Origin: Eubacteriales bacterium
GTDB taxonomy: Bacteria; Bacillota; Clostridia; Oscillospirales; Butyricicoccaceae
Length of the DNA: 64,000 nt
Direction of reading: 5' to 3'
Assembly (NCBI GenBank): GCA_030539335.1
Contig: JAUNSG010000002.1
Location: forward strand, 186,001-250,000
The position numbers and the translations under genes are program-made. This document shows, one piece after another, positions 1-8,786 of the stretch (positions are counted from its first letter, which is position 1; each line of letters starts with the position of its first letter). Under the pieces are notes generated by a model, which did not search any database, was not told the DNA's origin, and saw only the letters and a list, made by a program, of their open reading frames with translations.

Positions 1-807
1 CTCTTTCATCCGGCCGCGCGGGACAATTTTGTCACAAAAGCCGTGCTCCAGAAGAAATTCGGAGGATTGAAACGTATCCGGCAGGGTCTCCCCAATGGTT
101 CCCTCAATGACCCGTCGTCCGGCAAAGCCAACCGTCGCGCCCGGCTCGGCCAGAATAAGATCGCCAAGCATGGCAAAGCTCGCCGTCACGCCGCCCGTGG
201 TCGGGTCGGTCAATACGGTGATATACAGCAGCCCCGCTTCGGAATGCTTCGCCACTGCACCGCTTACCTTCGCCATCTGCAGCAGGGAAAACATGCCCTC
301 CTGCATGCGGGCACCGCCGGAGCAGGTGAATAAAACGACCGGTAATCTCCGTTCGGTTGCATATTCAAACAGCCTCGTCAGCTTTTCGCCGACAACGCTC
401 CCCATCGAGGCCATCATAAAATAGCTGTCCATGACGCCAATGCAGACGGCGCTGCCGCCAATCGTGCAGGTTCCGGTGACAACCGCATCCTCCAGTCCGG
501 ATTTTTCACGCAGCTTGCCGACCTTCTCCGCATACCCCGGAAAGCTCAGCGGGTCTACGGTGGACAGATTGCCGAACAGCTCGGAAAAGGATTCCTTATC
601 TGCGGTTAAACGGATGCGCTCCCGGCAGCGGATGCGTCCATGGGTTCCGCATTCCGGACAAACATAGTTGTTTTTTCCATACTTCTGCGCGGTCCATTCC
701 TTCCCACACACCTTACAGGTGATGGTTGCGTAATCGACCGGCTGTTTCTGTTGTTTTTTTATATATTGTGATGATTTTCTTGTTTTCTCAAACAGATCGA
801 TAATCAT
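1..807 (-). CDS. accD: Acetyl-CoA carboxylase carboxyltransferase, beta subunit (3' end outside window)
   Basis: Transfers the carboxyl group from carboxybiotin to acetyl-CoA to give malonyl-CoA, the first committed step of fatty-acid synthesis. The reading frame starts at ATG 807 (protein begins [11 protein letters not shown]) and is open to the window edge, giving about 269 residues of the roughly 290 usual for AccD. An N-terminal four-cysteine zinc finger is visible (C31, C34, C50, C53), followed by the crotonase-fold core with the [10 protein letters not shown] and [12 protein letters not shown] signatures. The start overlaps the TGA of accC in an ATGA junction, which indicates translational coupling at the end of the fab operon. 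The C-terminus, and whether accA follows, cannot be seen. Confidence 0.95.
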   Translation of the reverse strand, partial: MIIDLFEKTRKSSQYIKKQQKQPVDYATITCKVCGKEWTAQKYGKNNYVCPECGTHGRIRCRERIRLTADKESFSELFGNLSTVDPLSFPGYAEKVGKLREKSGLEDAVVTGTCTIGGSAVCIGVMDSYFMMASMGSVVGEKLTRLFEYATERRLPVVLFTCSGGARMQEGMFSLLQMAKVSGAVAKHSEAGLLYITVLTDPTTGGVTASFAMLGDLILAEPGATVGFAGRRVIEGTIGETLPDTFQSSEFLLEHGFCDKIVPRGRMKE

Positions 808-2144
808 GGAAGAAAATCTCCATTCTCGATAGAATCGGTGTTGTATTGACCGGTTTCAAATGCTTTGGACAGCAGGATCGAAAGTTCATAATCCACACTG
901 GTTTCCACACCTTCAAACAGCATTTCGCTCATGGCACGCTTCATCCGCGCCAAAGCCTCCTCCCGTGTACTGCCCTGTACGATCAGCTTCCCAATCATAC
1001 TGTCATAATACGGCGGAATGGTATACCCCTGATAAACCGCACAATCTACGCGGACACCGACGCCGCCCGCCAGATGCATCGAGGCAACCGTGCCCGGACA
1101 CGGCGCAAAATTTTTGTCCTCCGCATTGATACGGCACTCGATCGCCGCACCGTGCAGAGCAATATCCCTTTGCCGCAGCCCGAGCGGCTCCCCTGCTGCA
1201 ACACGAAGCTGCATCGCCACAAGATCCACACCGGTCACCATTTCGGTCACCGGATGCTCCACCTGGATGCGCGTATTCATCTCACAGAAATAAAAATTCT
1301 GCTGGTCATCGACCAGAAATTCCACCGTTCCGGCGCCCAGATAACCGGCTTCCTTCGCCAAAGACACCGCACAGGCGCCCATCTTCTTGCGCACTCTGTC
1401 GCTCAAGCACGGTGCCGGGGCCTCTTCCATCAGCTTCTGATGCCGCCGCTGTATCGAACAGTCGCGGTCATACAGATGAATGACGTTGCCAAACGCATCC
1501 GCCATGATCTGTACTTCGACATGCCGCGGATGCCGGATGAGCTTTTCCATATACAGTCGGCCGTCTCCGAAATTCGCTTCGGCCTCCGCCGCCGCGCTCT
1601 GGAACGCCGCCTCCAGCTTTCCTTCGCATTCCACCACACGGATGCCCTTTCCACCGCCGCCTGCGGACGCCTTGAGCATAACCGGATAGCCGATTTTCTC
1701 CGCCCAGCGCGCGGCGTCTACGACATCTTTCAAAATTCCGTCAGATCCCGGTGTCACCGGAACTCCCGCACGCTTGGCCAGCTCCTTGGCACATGCCTTG
1801 TCGCCCAACGCCCGGATGGTTTCCGGCTTCGGACCAATGAAAACCAATCCATTTTCCTCACATTTTGCGGCAAACTCCGCATTCTCGGACAGGAATCCAT
1901 ATCCCGGATGGATCGCCTGCGCCCCTGCGCCAAGCGCCGCTTCAATGAGGTTATCCATATTCAGATAACTGCCCTGTGCCTGTGCCGGCCCAATGCAAAC
2001 CGCTTCATCTGCAATCTGTGCATGCAGCGCCTCCCGGTCTGCTTCGGAATGGACCGCAATGCTCACAATCCCCATATCCCGGCAGGCACGGATGATGCGC
2101 ACAGCAATTTCTCCGCGGTTTGCAATCAATACTCTGGAAAACAT
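804..2144 (-). CDS. accC: Biotin carboxylase subunit of acetyl-CoA carboxylase
   Basis: ATP-dependent carboxylation of biotin on the carrier protein AccB. The protein has the ATP-grasp layout: N-terminal [15 protein letters not shown] motif (here [13 protein letters not shown]), glycine-rich GGGGKGIR near residue 165 and the catalytic [13 protein letters not shown] segment near residue 290; about 446 residues is the family length. I start at ATG 2144 because family members begin MFxKVLIANRG; a GTG at 2153 would add three residues and overlap the fabZ stop. It lies between fabZ and accD with overlapping ends, so it is co-translated with them. Confidence 0.96.
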   Translation of the reverse strand: MFSRVLIANRGEIAVRIIRACRDMGIVSIAVHSEADREALHAQIADEAVCIGPAQAQGSYLNMDNLIEAALGAGAQAIHPGYGFLSENAEFAAKCEENGLVFIGPKPETIRALGDKACAKELAKRAGVPVTPGSDGILKDVVDAARWAEKIGYPVMLKASAGGGGKGIRVVECEGKLEAAFQSAAAEAEANFGDGRLYMEKLIRHPRHVEVQIMADAFGNVIHLYDRDCSIQRRHQKLMEEAPAPCLSDRVRKKMGACAVSLAKEAGYLGAGTVEFLVDDQQNFYFCEMNTRIQVEHPVTEMVTGVDLVAMQLRVAAGEPLGLRQRDIALHGAAIECRINAEDKNFAPCPGTVASMHLAGGVGVRVDCAVYQGYTIPPYYDSMIGKLIVQGSTREEALARMKRAMSEMLFEGVETSVDYELSILLSKAFETGQYNTDSIENGDFLP

Positions 2145-2149
2145 ACCGG

Positions 2150-2578
2150 TCACCCAATCGCGCAGGTAAACGTACCCTGTGCGGCTTTTTCTTCCCCGAC
2201 ATAGGCAACGCCGTCTGCAACTACGATTTTTCCACGGATTTTCACAAGCTGTACCTTGAGCGTTACGGTATCTCCCGGCAGGACCTTTCTGCGGAATTTA
2301 ATCTTATCCCACGATGCAAAATAACCGGTCTTCCCGCGGTATTCCTCACGGGACAGGATCGCCACTGCGCCGGTCTGTGCGAGCGCTTCCACCAGGAAGA
2401 CACCCGGCACAACGGGATTTCCCGGGAAATGTCCCTGAAAAAACGCCTCTTCCCCGGTAAAGGTCTTGCTGCCGGTGACGGTGCCGTTCTCCTGATCCAA
2501 TTCCGTGATCGCATCCACCATGAGCATCGGCTCCCGGTGCGGAATAATCTGTTTAATCTGTTCGATTGTATATTGCAT
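2150..2578 (-). CDS. fabZ: 3-hydroxyacyl-ACP dehydratase FabZ
   Basis: Dehydrates 3-hydroxyacyl-ACP to trans-2-enoyl-ACP in the elongation cycle. The 142-residue hot-dog-fold protein shows the diagnostic IPHREPMLMVD start with catalytic His, HFPGNPVVPGV, and the active-site Glu in GVFLVEALAQTGA. It sits between accB and accC and its ATG shares one base with the accB stop (TAATG), so the three are read as one unit. Placement of fabZ between the two acc genes is a common Firmicutes arrangement. Confidence 0.96.
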   Translation of the reverse strand: MQYTIEQIKQIIPHREPMLMVDAITELDQENGTVTGSKTFTGEEAFFQGHFPGNPVVPGVFLVEALAQTGAVAILSREEYRGKTGYFASWDKIKFRRKVLPGDTVTLKVQLVKIRGKIVVADGVAYVGEEKAAQGTFTCAIG

Positions 2579-3012
2579 TATGCATTCTCCTTGATGACAA
2601 ACAGCGGCTGATTGTATTCTACCAAATCGCCGTTTACCGCCATGACACGGGAAACCGTGCCATCACACGGACTTTCAATGCTGTTCATGACCTTCATCGC
2701 CTCAATGATGCAAAGCTGCTGTCCCTTTTTTACCGGGTCACCCGGTTGGATCAGCGGTGGGTCGTCCGGGGAAGCAGCTGCATAAAAGGTACCGACCAGC
2801 GGCGCCTGCACCACGGTTCCGTCCAATATCTCCGGTTCCGCCTGCGGGACCGGCTGGACAGGCAATGGTTCGGCGCTTTCCCTTCTGCACGCCTGTGTCT
2901 CTATGGTCAGAGAAAAATCGCCGTTTTGAATCGACAGCCTGGATACCCCGGTCTGTACGGCCTTTTCCATACATTCAAAGGCAAACGCTTTGAGTTCTTT
3001 TTCCTGCATCAT
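2578..3012 (-). CDS. accB: Biotin carboxyl carrier protein
   Basis: Carries biotin between AccC and the carboxyltransferase. The protein has 144 residues, with a variable N-terminal helix, a Pro/Glu-rich linker around residues 45-65 and a C-terminal biotinyl domain. The biotin attachment motif EAMKVMN places the modified lysine at about K107. It begins with two Met codons, either of which could be used. It follows fabF by six bases and overlaps fabZ by one base, in line with operon expression. Confidence 0.95.
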   Translation of the reverse strand: MMQEKELKAFAFECMEKAVQTGVSRLSIQNGDFSLTIETQACRRESAEPLPVQPVPQAEPEILDGTVVQAPLVGTFYAAASPDDPPLIQPGDPVKKGQQLCIIEAMKVMNSIESPCDGTVSRVMAVNGDLVEYNQPLFVIKENA

Positions 3013-3018
3013 ACTGCC

Positions 3019-4254
3019 TCACCTCGAAAAACGGCGCAGGGCAATGGTCGCATTGTGTCCACCAAATCCAAGGGAATTGGACAGCGCCGCCGATACTTCA
3101 CAGGAAACCGCCTGATTTGGCACATAATCCAGATCACAGCCCTCACCCGGCTGGGCCAGATGAATGGTCGGCGGGACAATCCCCTCTTCGATCGCCTTCA
3201 CACAGGCAATCGCCTCCACTGCACCGGCTGCACCGAGCAGATGTCCGACCATGGATTTGGTCGAGGACACCTTGAGCTGATAGGCAGCTTCCCCCAACGC
3301 CATCTTGATTGCCGTCGTTTCTGCTGCGTCATTGATCGGTGTCGAAGTGCCGTGTGCGTTGATATAGGTAATCTCTTCCGGCTTAAGCCCGGCATCCTCC
3401 ATCGCAAGCTGCATGGCACGTGCCGGCCCTTCCCCGGTCGGATCGGGACTCGTGATATGATAGGCATCTGAGGTCGAGCCATAGCCTGCGATCTCAGCCA
3501 AAATAACCGCTCCGCGTTTTTGTGCATGTGTCAGGCTTTCCAGCACCAGTACACCGGCGCCTTCGCCCATGACAAAGCCATCTCGATCGGCATCAAAGGG
3601 GCGGCATGCTGTATCCGGATCGGCATTCCCCGTCAATGCATGCATGTTCGCAAATCCTGCCACGGCAACCGGGGTGATACAGGCCTCTGCACCGCCCGCA
3701 ACCGCTGCATCGAGATAGCCATGACGGATCGCCCGCATCGCTTCCCCGATGGCGTGGGTGCTGGAGGCACAGGCACTGACCGGGGCATAGCTGGTTCCCT
3801 TGAGTCCATGTGCCATCGACACATGAGCCGCCGCCATATTGGCGATCAGCATCGGAATACAGAACGGAGAGATCCGACGGGGTCCCTTGGTCAGAAGCTT
3901 TTCATGCTCTGCCTCAAAGACGTGCAGGCCGCCAATGCCGGAGCTGATATACGCTCCGACACGGAACGGATCAATCCCACTCTCCATCAATCCGGACTGT
4001 GCAAAGGCTTCCTTCGCCGCTGCCAGCGCAAAATGGCAGTTGCGGTCCATATGCGCCGCTTCTTTTTTTTCCAGGAAATCCGTCGGGTCAAAATCCCGTA
4101 CCTCTCCTGCGACAAAGGCCTTGTAGCCATCGGTATCAAACGATGTAATGCGCCCAATGCCGTTTTTTCCGTTCTTCAATCCATCCCAATAATCTGGCAC
4201 GGAATTTCCCAGAGGGGTAACCGCACCGATACCGGTTATAACAACACGTTCCAT
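3019..4254 (-). CDS. fabF: 3-oxoacyl-ACP synthase II FabF
   Basis: Condenses acyl-ACP with malonyl-ACP in chain elongation. The 411-residue thiolase-fold protein starts at ATG 4254 (MERVVITGIGAVTPLG), preceded by a GAGGAGGG ribosome site; the frame is open another 55 codons upstream but that stretch lies inside fabG and has no family similarity. The catalytic triad is visible: Cys in VSACASSTHAI, His in NAHGTSTPIND and His in SMVGHLLGAAG. It is the fourth gene of the operon, following fabG. Confidence 0.96.
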   Translation of the reverse strand: MERVVITGIGAVTPLGNSVPDYWDGLKNGKNGIGRITSFDTDGYKAFVAGEVRDFDPTDFLEKKEAAHMDRNCHFALAAAKEAFAQSGLMESGIDPFRVGAYISSGIGGLHVFEAEHEKLLTKGPRRISPFCIPMLIANMAAAHVSMAHGLKGTSYAPVSACASSTHAIGEAMRAIRHGYLDAAVAGGAEACITPVAVAGFANMHALTGNADPDTACRPFDADRDGFVMGEGAGVLVLESLTHAQKRGAVILAEIAGYGSTSDAYHITSPDPTGEGPARAMQLAMEDAGLKPEEITYINAHGTSTPINDAAETTAIKMALGEAAYQLKVSSTKSMVGHLLGAAGAVEAIACVKAIEEGIVPPTIHLAQPGEGCDLDYVPNQAVSCEVSAALSNSLGFGGHNATIALRRFSR

Positions 4255-4267
4255 CCCTGAACCCTCC

Positions 4268-5002
4268 TCACAATGCCATGCCGCCGTCTGCGGCAATGAC
4301 CTGTCCGGTGATGTAGGATGCCCGATCAGACGCAAGGAAGGCGGCCAACTGCGCAATCTCCTCCGCCTTCCCAAAACGTCCGAGGGAAATCCGTTTTTTC
4401 GCTTCTTCCTGAACGGCATCCGGCAGGCCGGCGGTCATGTCAGTTTCGACAAATCCCGGCGCAATGGCATTGACCGTAATGCCGCGGGAGCCAAGCTCCT
4501 TTGCGGCGGTCTTGGTCAGTCCGATTACCCCTGCCTTGGCCGCTGCATAATTTGCCTGTCCGGCATTTCCTGCAATGCCGGAAACCGATGCGAGGTTGAC
4601 AATCCGTCCCTTCCGCGCACGCAGCATCTTCGCGCCGACCAAACTGGTCATGTGAAAGGTGCCATGCAGGCACGCCTGTATCACGCGGTCAAACTGTTCC
4701 GGCTTCATGCGGATCAGCAGTCCGTCCTGTGTGATTCCGGCATTGTTGACCAAAATCTCCGGCGTCCCAATCTCGTCCTGAATCTGCTGTACTGCCTGTT
4801 TGCAGGCTTCGTAATCGGCAACATCCCATGCCATGGGATAGGCCTTTCCTCCCATCGCGCGGCATTCCGCCGCAACCGCCTCTGCCTTTTCCACAGAGGA
4901 AACACAGTTGATGACAACATCACAGCCCTCTGCCGCCAGTTGTCTGGCGATGGCAGCGCCGATTCCACGGGATGCCCCGGTAACAATCGCAAGCTTGCTC
5001 AT
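4268..5002 (-). CDS. fabG: 3-oxoacyl-ACP reductase FabG
   Basis: NADPH-dependent reduction of 3-oxoacyl-ACP. The protein is a 244-residue short-chain dehydrogenase with the nucleotide-binding TGASRGIGAAIA near the N-terminus, NNAG around residue 87, catalytic Ser in the LASVSG segment and YxxxK in NYAAAKAGV. The C-terminal GFVETDMT segment is typical of FabG. It lies between fabK and fabF with gaps of only 12 and 13 bases, inside the fatty-acid operon. Confidence 0.96.
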   Translation of the reverse strand: MSKLAIVTGASRGIGAAIARQLAAEGCDVVINCVSSVEKAEAVAAECRAMGGKAYPMAWDVADYEACKQAVQQIQDEIGTPEILVNNAGITQDGLLIRMKPEQFDRVIQACLHGTFHMTSLVGAKMLRARKGRIVNLASVSGIAGNAGQANYAAAKAGVIGLTKTAAKELGSRGITVNAIAPGFVETDMTAGLPDAVQEEAKKRISLGRFGKAEEIAQLAAFLASDRASYITGQVIAADGGMAL

Positions 5003-5014
5003 TCTGTTCTCCTT

Positions 5015-5962
5015 TTATCCAATCAGCGACGGTGCATTCCGGAGGAACGCTTCTGCCTCTTGAACCATTATTTCAATAATCGTGCTGCAATCCGAATCGC
5101 CCTTGACCAGTCCGGCGATCTGTCCGGACATAAAGGTGCCTTCCTGGAGATTGCCATCCTGTACGGCTTTGCGCAGGGAACCGGCGGTGATCCGTTCGAT
5201 TTCCTCCAGTGTACGCGTCTCAATATGCCCTTCCAGCTTGAGCAATTCGCGGGACAGCGGCGACTTGAGCGACCGCACCGGATGGCCGGATGCCCGTCCT
5301 GTCACAACCGTCGAAATATCCTTTGCCTTATAAATCATCTGCTTGTACTGCTCGGCAATATTGCACTCCTTTGCACTCAGGAATACTGTGCCGCACTGGA
5401 CACCCTCCGCGCCGAACAGACGCGCTGCAGCCAGACCGCGTCCGTCCGCAATGCCGCCCGCGGCAATGACCGGAATGGAAACCGTATCGATCACCTGCGG
5501 CAGCAGTGCCATCGTCGTCGTATCTCCAATGTGTCCACCGGACTCCATACCTTCCGCAATGACCGCATCCGCACCCATACGTTCCATCCGCTTGGCATAC
5601 GCCGTCGAAGCAATGACCGGAATGACTTTGATTCCCGCCTGCTTCCACTGCTCCATGTACTTTGCCGGGGAACCGGCCCCCGTGGTCACAACCTGTACGC
5701 CTTCGTCTATCACCAGCTGCGCCAATTCATCTGCATTCGGATTGAGCAGCATGATGTTGACGGCAAACGGCTTATCCGTCAATCCCTTTGCCTTGCGGAT
5801 TTCATCCCGGACGATCTCCGTCGGTGCAGCTCCCGCTGCGATAATTCCCAATCCACCGGCATTGGACACAGCCGCTGCCAGTCCGGCGTCGGCAATCCAT
5901 GCCATGGCGCCCTGAAAAACCGGATGTTGGATTCCAAGCATTTGTGTGATTTTTGTCTTCAT
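5015..5962 (-). CDS. fabK: Enoyl-ACP reductase II (FMN-dependent) FabK
   Basis: Reduces enoyl-ACP in the last step of each elongation round, using FMN and NAD(P)H. The 315-residue TIM-barrel protein of the nitronate monooxygenase/FabK family begins with the PVFQGAMAWIA motif and contains SNAGGLGIIAAG and EGMESGGHIG, the phosphate-binding and catalytic-His signatures. No FabI-type reductase is present in the operon, so FabK appears to be the enoyl reductase. FabK enzymes are known to be insensitive to triclosan. Confidence 0.94.
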   Translation of the reverse strand: MKTKITQMLGIQHPVFQGAMAWIADAGLAAAVSNAGGLGIIAAGAAPTEIVRDEIRKAKGLTDKPFAVNIMLLNPNADELAQLVIDEGVQVVTTGAGSPAKYMEQWKQAGIKVIPVIASTAYAKRMERMGADAVIAEGMESGGHIGDTTTMALLPQVIDTVSIPVIAAGGIADGRGLAAARLFGAEGVQCGTVFLSAKECNIAEQYKQMIYKAKDISTVVTGRASGHPVRSLKSPLSRELLKLEGHIETRTLEEIERITAGSLRKAVQDGNLQEGTFMSGQIAGLVKGDSDCSTIIEIMVQEAEAFLRNAPSLIG

Positions 5963-5984
5963 ATCGTCTTCCTCAATCCAATCG

Positions 5985-6971
5985 CTATATGCGCATTAAT
6001 ACCGCTCCATAGGTCAATCCGCCGCCAAAGCCGACAAAAATAATGGTCTGGCCCTTTTGCAGCAGTCCATTCTTCCGCATCTCATCCAGACAGAGCGGGA
6101 TGGATACGCTGGAGGTATTTCCATATCGGTCCAGATTGACATATACCTGCTCCTCCCGCAGGCCATAGCGGCGGCAGATCACATCAATAATGCGCAAATT
6201 CGCCTGATGCGGAACAACCCAGTCAATCTCCTCGACACGCATTCCCGCTTTCTCCAGGACATGGTCGATGGCCTCCGGTACGGTTCTCGCGGCGAAGCGG
6301 AATACCTCTTTGCCGTTCATCTTCAAAAAACGCTCCGGCTGATGATCCCTGTGGTTTTTCTCCAACGGATCTTCCACCGGAAGTGCTTCGGCAAACAGAG
6401 CATCCCCGCGGCTGCCGTCGGCACCCATAACGGTCTGTAAAATGCCCTCCTCGGTTTCACTCCACTGGTAAACCGTGGCGGCAGCTCCGTCGCCAAACAG
6501 GCAGCAGGTCGTCCGATCGGTATAATCTATGATCCGGCTGAGCGTCTCTGCACAGACAACCAGAGCGGTCTTCGCCTTGCCCGCCCGGAAATAGCTGTCG
6601 ACAATATCCGTGGCGTATACAAAACCAGAGCAGGCCGCCGATACATCAAAAGCAAATGCCCGGTCCGCCTGCAATTCCGCCTGTACACGGCAGGAAACGG
6701 AGGGAGTATAGCTGTCCGGTGTTGCGGTACAGGCGATAATCAAATCCAGCTTCTGTACTGGAAGCTCCGCCTCCTCCAACGCCCGCTTTGCCGCCGCTGT
6801 GGCAAGCTCTGCGGTTGTCTGCTGCCGTGCAATCCGTCGTTCCCGGATACCGGTACGCTGCACAATCCATTCGTCCGAGGTATCCACCATCTCCGTCAGC
6901 ATTTGGTTGGTCAGACACTGCTCTGGCACATAGCTGCCGGTTGATACCAATATTGTACCGATTTTGATCAC
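5985..6971 (-). CDS. fabH: 3-oxoacyl-ACP synthase III FabH
   Basis: Starts fatty-acid synthesis by condensing acetyl-CoA (or a branched starter) with malonyl-ACP. The protein has 328 residues; the catalytic Cys lies in DVSAACSGFVYA, His in VVPHQANLRI and Asn in DRYGNTSSVSIP, and the TSDEWIVQRTGI motif is diagnostic. The predicted start is GTG at 6971, with a poorly placed purine-rich site just upstream, so the start is less certain than the gene. It is the first gene of the minus-strand operon, about 37 bases downstream of the predicted transcription start. Confidence 0.95.
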   Translation of the reverse strand: MIKIGTILVSTGSYVPEQCLTNQMLTEMVDTSDEWIVQRTGIRERRIARQQTTAELATAAAKRALEEAELPVQKLDLIIACTATPDSYTPSVSCRVQAELQADRAFAFDVSAACSGFVYATDIVDSYFRAGKAKTALVVCAETLSRIIDYTDRTTCCLFGDGAAATVYQWSETEEGILQTVMGADGSRGDALFAEALPVEDPLEKNHRDHQPERFLKMNGKEVFRFAARTVPEAIDHVLEKAGMRVEEIDWVVPHQANLRIIDVICRRYGLREEQVYVNLDRYGNTSSVSIPLCLDEMRKNGLLQKGQTIIFVGFGGGLTYGAVLMRI

Positions 6972-6993
6972 TTCCCTGCTCTAAAATCTTCGA

Positions 6994-7022
6994 TTGACAA
7001 ACTTTCTTCGATTTATTATAAT
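6994..7022 (+). promoter_or_regulatory. Consensus sigma-A promoter for fabD
   Basis: TTGACA at 6994-6999, 17-base spacer, TATAAT at 7017-7022: all 12 consensus bases match. Transcription would start near 7029 and read into fabD. The -10 box overlaps that of the opposing promoter. Two direct copies of CTTCGATT (6988-6995 and 7006-7013) lie across this promoter and could be a regulator site. Confidence 0.85.
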
Positions 7023-7043
7023 AGCCTTATGTATTTTTGTCAA
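7015..7043 (-). promoter_or_regulatory. Consensus sigma-A promoter for the fabH operon
   Basis: Read on the minus strand: TTGACA (7043-7038), 17-base spacer, TATAAT (7020-7015), again all 12 consensus bases. Transcription would start near 7008 toward fabH. It shares the ATTATAAT core with the plus-strand promoter, so the two cannot be occupied at the same time. Confidence 0.85.
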
Positions 7044-7104
7044 ACATTTTTTGAAATCATGTCCAATAATGTTCCATTTTAAAGAAAGTGAGTGTTAAAA
7101 TTCT

Positions 7105-8028
7105 ATGTATCTGTCCGCCTTTTTTCCCGGCCAAGGTGCACAATATCCCGGCATGGGACAATCCGTCTACCAGGAAAGCCCTGCCGCCCGGCAGGTATTC
7201 GCCTGTGCTTCCGATGTAACCGGGCAATCCGTGGAAAAGCTGTGCTTCGAGAGCACCAAGGAAGAACTTTCCCGCACGGTCAACAGCCAAATTGCCATTT
7301 TTACCTGTTCTCTTGCCGTTCTGGAGGCGTGCAAAGAGCAGGGACTGCAATTTAATTCCTGCGCCGGATTCTCCCTGGGAGAATACACTGCACTGGCCGC
7401 TTCCGGCATTCTTTCTCTGGAAGATGCCCTCCGTCTGGTACAAAAGCGCGGCGAACGGATGCAGGAGGCCGCAAACAAAACCGACGGCTGTATGGCGGCT
7501 GTCCTCGGCCTTCCGGATGAAACCGTAGAAGAAATCTGTTCCCGCACGGACGGCATCGTCCTTCCGGTAAATTACAATTGCGATGGGCAATTGGTCATCG
7601 CCGGCACCAAAGCAGCCGTGCAGACGGCTGTCGATGCCTGCAAGCAGGCCGGTGCCCGCCGCGCCGTACCCCTCGCGGTTTCCGGCGCCTTCCACACACC
7701 CTTGATGGCCGAAGCGGCTGCCCAGCTCCGCAGCTTCGCGGAATCGCTTCCGGTTCATACCCCTTCCATCCCGGTTTACACCAATACAACCGGCCAGCTT
7801 CTGTCCGCCGAAAACCTTCCGGCGCATCTGGAACAGCACATGACCTCCCCCGTCCGCTGGAAAACACTCGTGCAGAATATGCTGTCGGATGGCCACACCA
7901 CTGCGCTGGAACTCGGGCCAGGAAAAACACTGACCGGATTCGCCCGCCGGATCTCCAAACAGCTCTCCTGCCAGGCAGTGGAGACGATGGAGCAGGTCGG
8001 CGCCGCGGCGGAATCCGTACTGCACTGA
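7105..8028 (+). CDS. fabD: Malonyl-CoA:ACP transacylase FabD
   Basis: Loads malonyl groups from CoA onto ACP. The 307-residue acyltransferase shows FPGQGAQYPGMG at the N-terminus, the nucleophile motif GFSLGEYTAL (Ser near residue 92) and catalytic His in GAFHTPLM. It is transcribed away from the fabH operon from the shared promoter region, instead of sitting inside the operon between fabK and fabG as in many Clostridia. The ribosome site is weak (GTGAG about 12 bases upstream). A bidirectional-type terminator follows. Confidence 0.95.
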   Translation: MYLSAFFPGQGAQYPGMGQSVYQESPAARQVFACASDVTGQSVEKLCFESTKEELSRTVNSQIAIFTCSLAVLEACKEQGLQFNSCAGFSLGEYTALAASGILSLEDALRLVQKRGERMQEAANKTDGCMAAVLGLPDETVEEICSRTDGIVLPVNYNCDGQLVIAGTKAAVQTAVDACKQAGARRAVPLAVSGAFHTPLMAEAAAQLRSFAESLPVHTPSIPVYTNTTGQLLSAENLPAHLEQHMTSPVRWKTLVQNMLSDGHTTALELGPGKTLTGFARRISKQLSCQAVETMEQVGAAAESVLH

Positions 8029-8051
8029 TTCTCTCGCCCATCATACATACA

Positions 8052-8096
8052 AAAAACCGTGCTATTTGGAGTCTCTCCTCCAAACGGCACGGTTTT
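8052..8096. terminator. Terminator between convergent fabD and HD-domain gene
   Basis: Hairpin with outer stem AAACCGTGC/GCACGGTTT and an inner TTTGGAG/CTCCAAA stem, flanked by A-run on one side and T-run on the other, so it can serve both strands. Confidence 0.85.
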
Positions 8097-8099
8097 CTA

Positions 8100-8588
8100 T
8101 TATGCTGTTGTTTCTCCGGCACGTTCCACGCTGCCATGCATGGTTTCCATCACCGCACAATATTTGTCCGCCAGGCAGACAATGGCCGCCTCTCGGGTTT
8201 TGGGAATGCTGCGCAGGGTCAGCGGCCACATATGGCTTAAAATGACTTCCTGTATCATCTTTTCCGCGTGAAAATATTTTTTCGCATTTTCACAGGCCGC
8301 CTTCGGATGAAAAAAGCCATGCAGCCGATGTTCATTTTTCTCGTCTATATGCCAGTCATACAGATAAAAATCATGAAGAAGCGCACCGATCAGCAACGTC
8401 CGATCGTCTGCATGGAGATGCAGCCTGCGGTTCAGCCAATAGCTGCACCACGCGACGTTTTGACAGTGCTCATAGGTGGAAATCGTCCCATGCTGGATAT
8501 ACTGCTTCATCTGCTGCACCCGGTCATCGGATTCGTACTTCCTCAAGATCTGATGCAGTGTTTTCTGCTCTTCCAGTGTTAGCTTCAT
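8100..8588 (-). CDS. HD-domain phosphohydrolase, small
   Basis: Predicted metal-dependent phosphohydrolase of unknown substrate. About 162 residues; histidines in [10 protein letters not shown] and the HD pair in [13 protein letters not shown] match the HD superfamily, followed by a further His in [10 protein letters not shown] and an Asp in CLADKYCAV. Start chosen at ATG 8588 because GAGGAT lies five bases upstream; a GTG at 8621 is in frame. Convergent with fabD and sharing its terminator; no operon partner. Confidence 0.75.
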   Translation of the reverse strand: MKLTLEEQKTLHQILRKYESDDRVQQMKQYIQHGTISTYEHCQNVAWCSYWLNRRLHLHADDRTLLIGALLHDFYLYDWHIDEKNEHRLHGFFHPKAACENAKKYFHAEKMIQEVILSHMWPLTLRSIPKTREAAIVCLADKYCAVMETMHGSVERAGETTA

Positions 8589-8728
8589 CGTATCCTCTTT
8601 TCCATTTTCCGGCTCAAACACGGTTCGCTTTTCTTCACAATACTACAAATCTCCACAGGATACAAGACCTTTTCCGTCGAATTCCCAATTCTTTCACAAA
8701 TGATTTGCAGCGATCCTCTCCCCGATGC

Positions 8729-8760
8729 AAAAAGGAGAGATGCTGTCAAAACAGCATCTC
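8729..8760 (-). terminator. Terminator of pyk
   Basis: Perfect 10-base-pair stem GAGATGCTGT/ACAGCATCTC with a four-base loop; on the minus strand it is followed by TCTCCTTTTT. Confidence 0.85.
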
Positions 8761-8786
8761 CCCCACAAAGATCGGTTATTCCGTCC

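Noticed and set aside
846..2204. 452-codon plus-strand frame opposite accC
   Set aside because: It is a shadow of the G+C-rich accC coding strand with no family motif; accC is unmistakable.
8588..8621. GTG start 11 codons earlier for the HD-domain gene
   Set aside because: The ATG at 8588 has a well-placed GAGGAT; the GTG has none.
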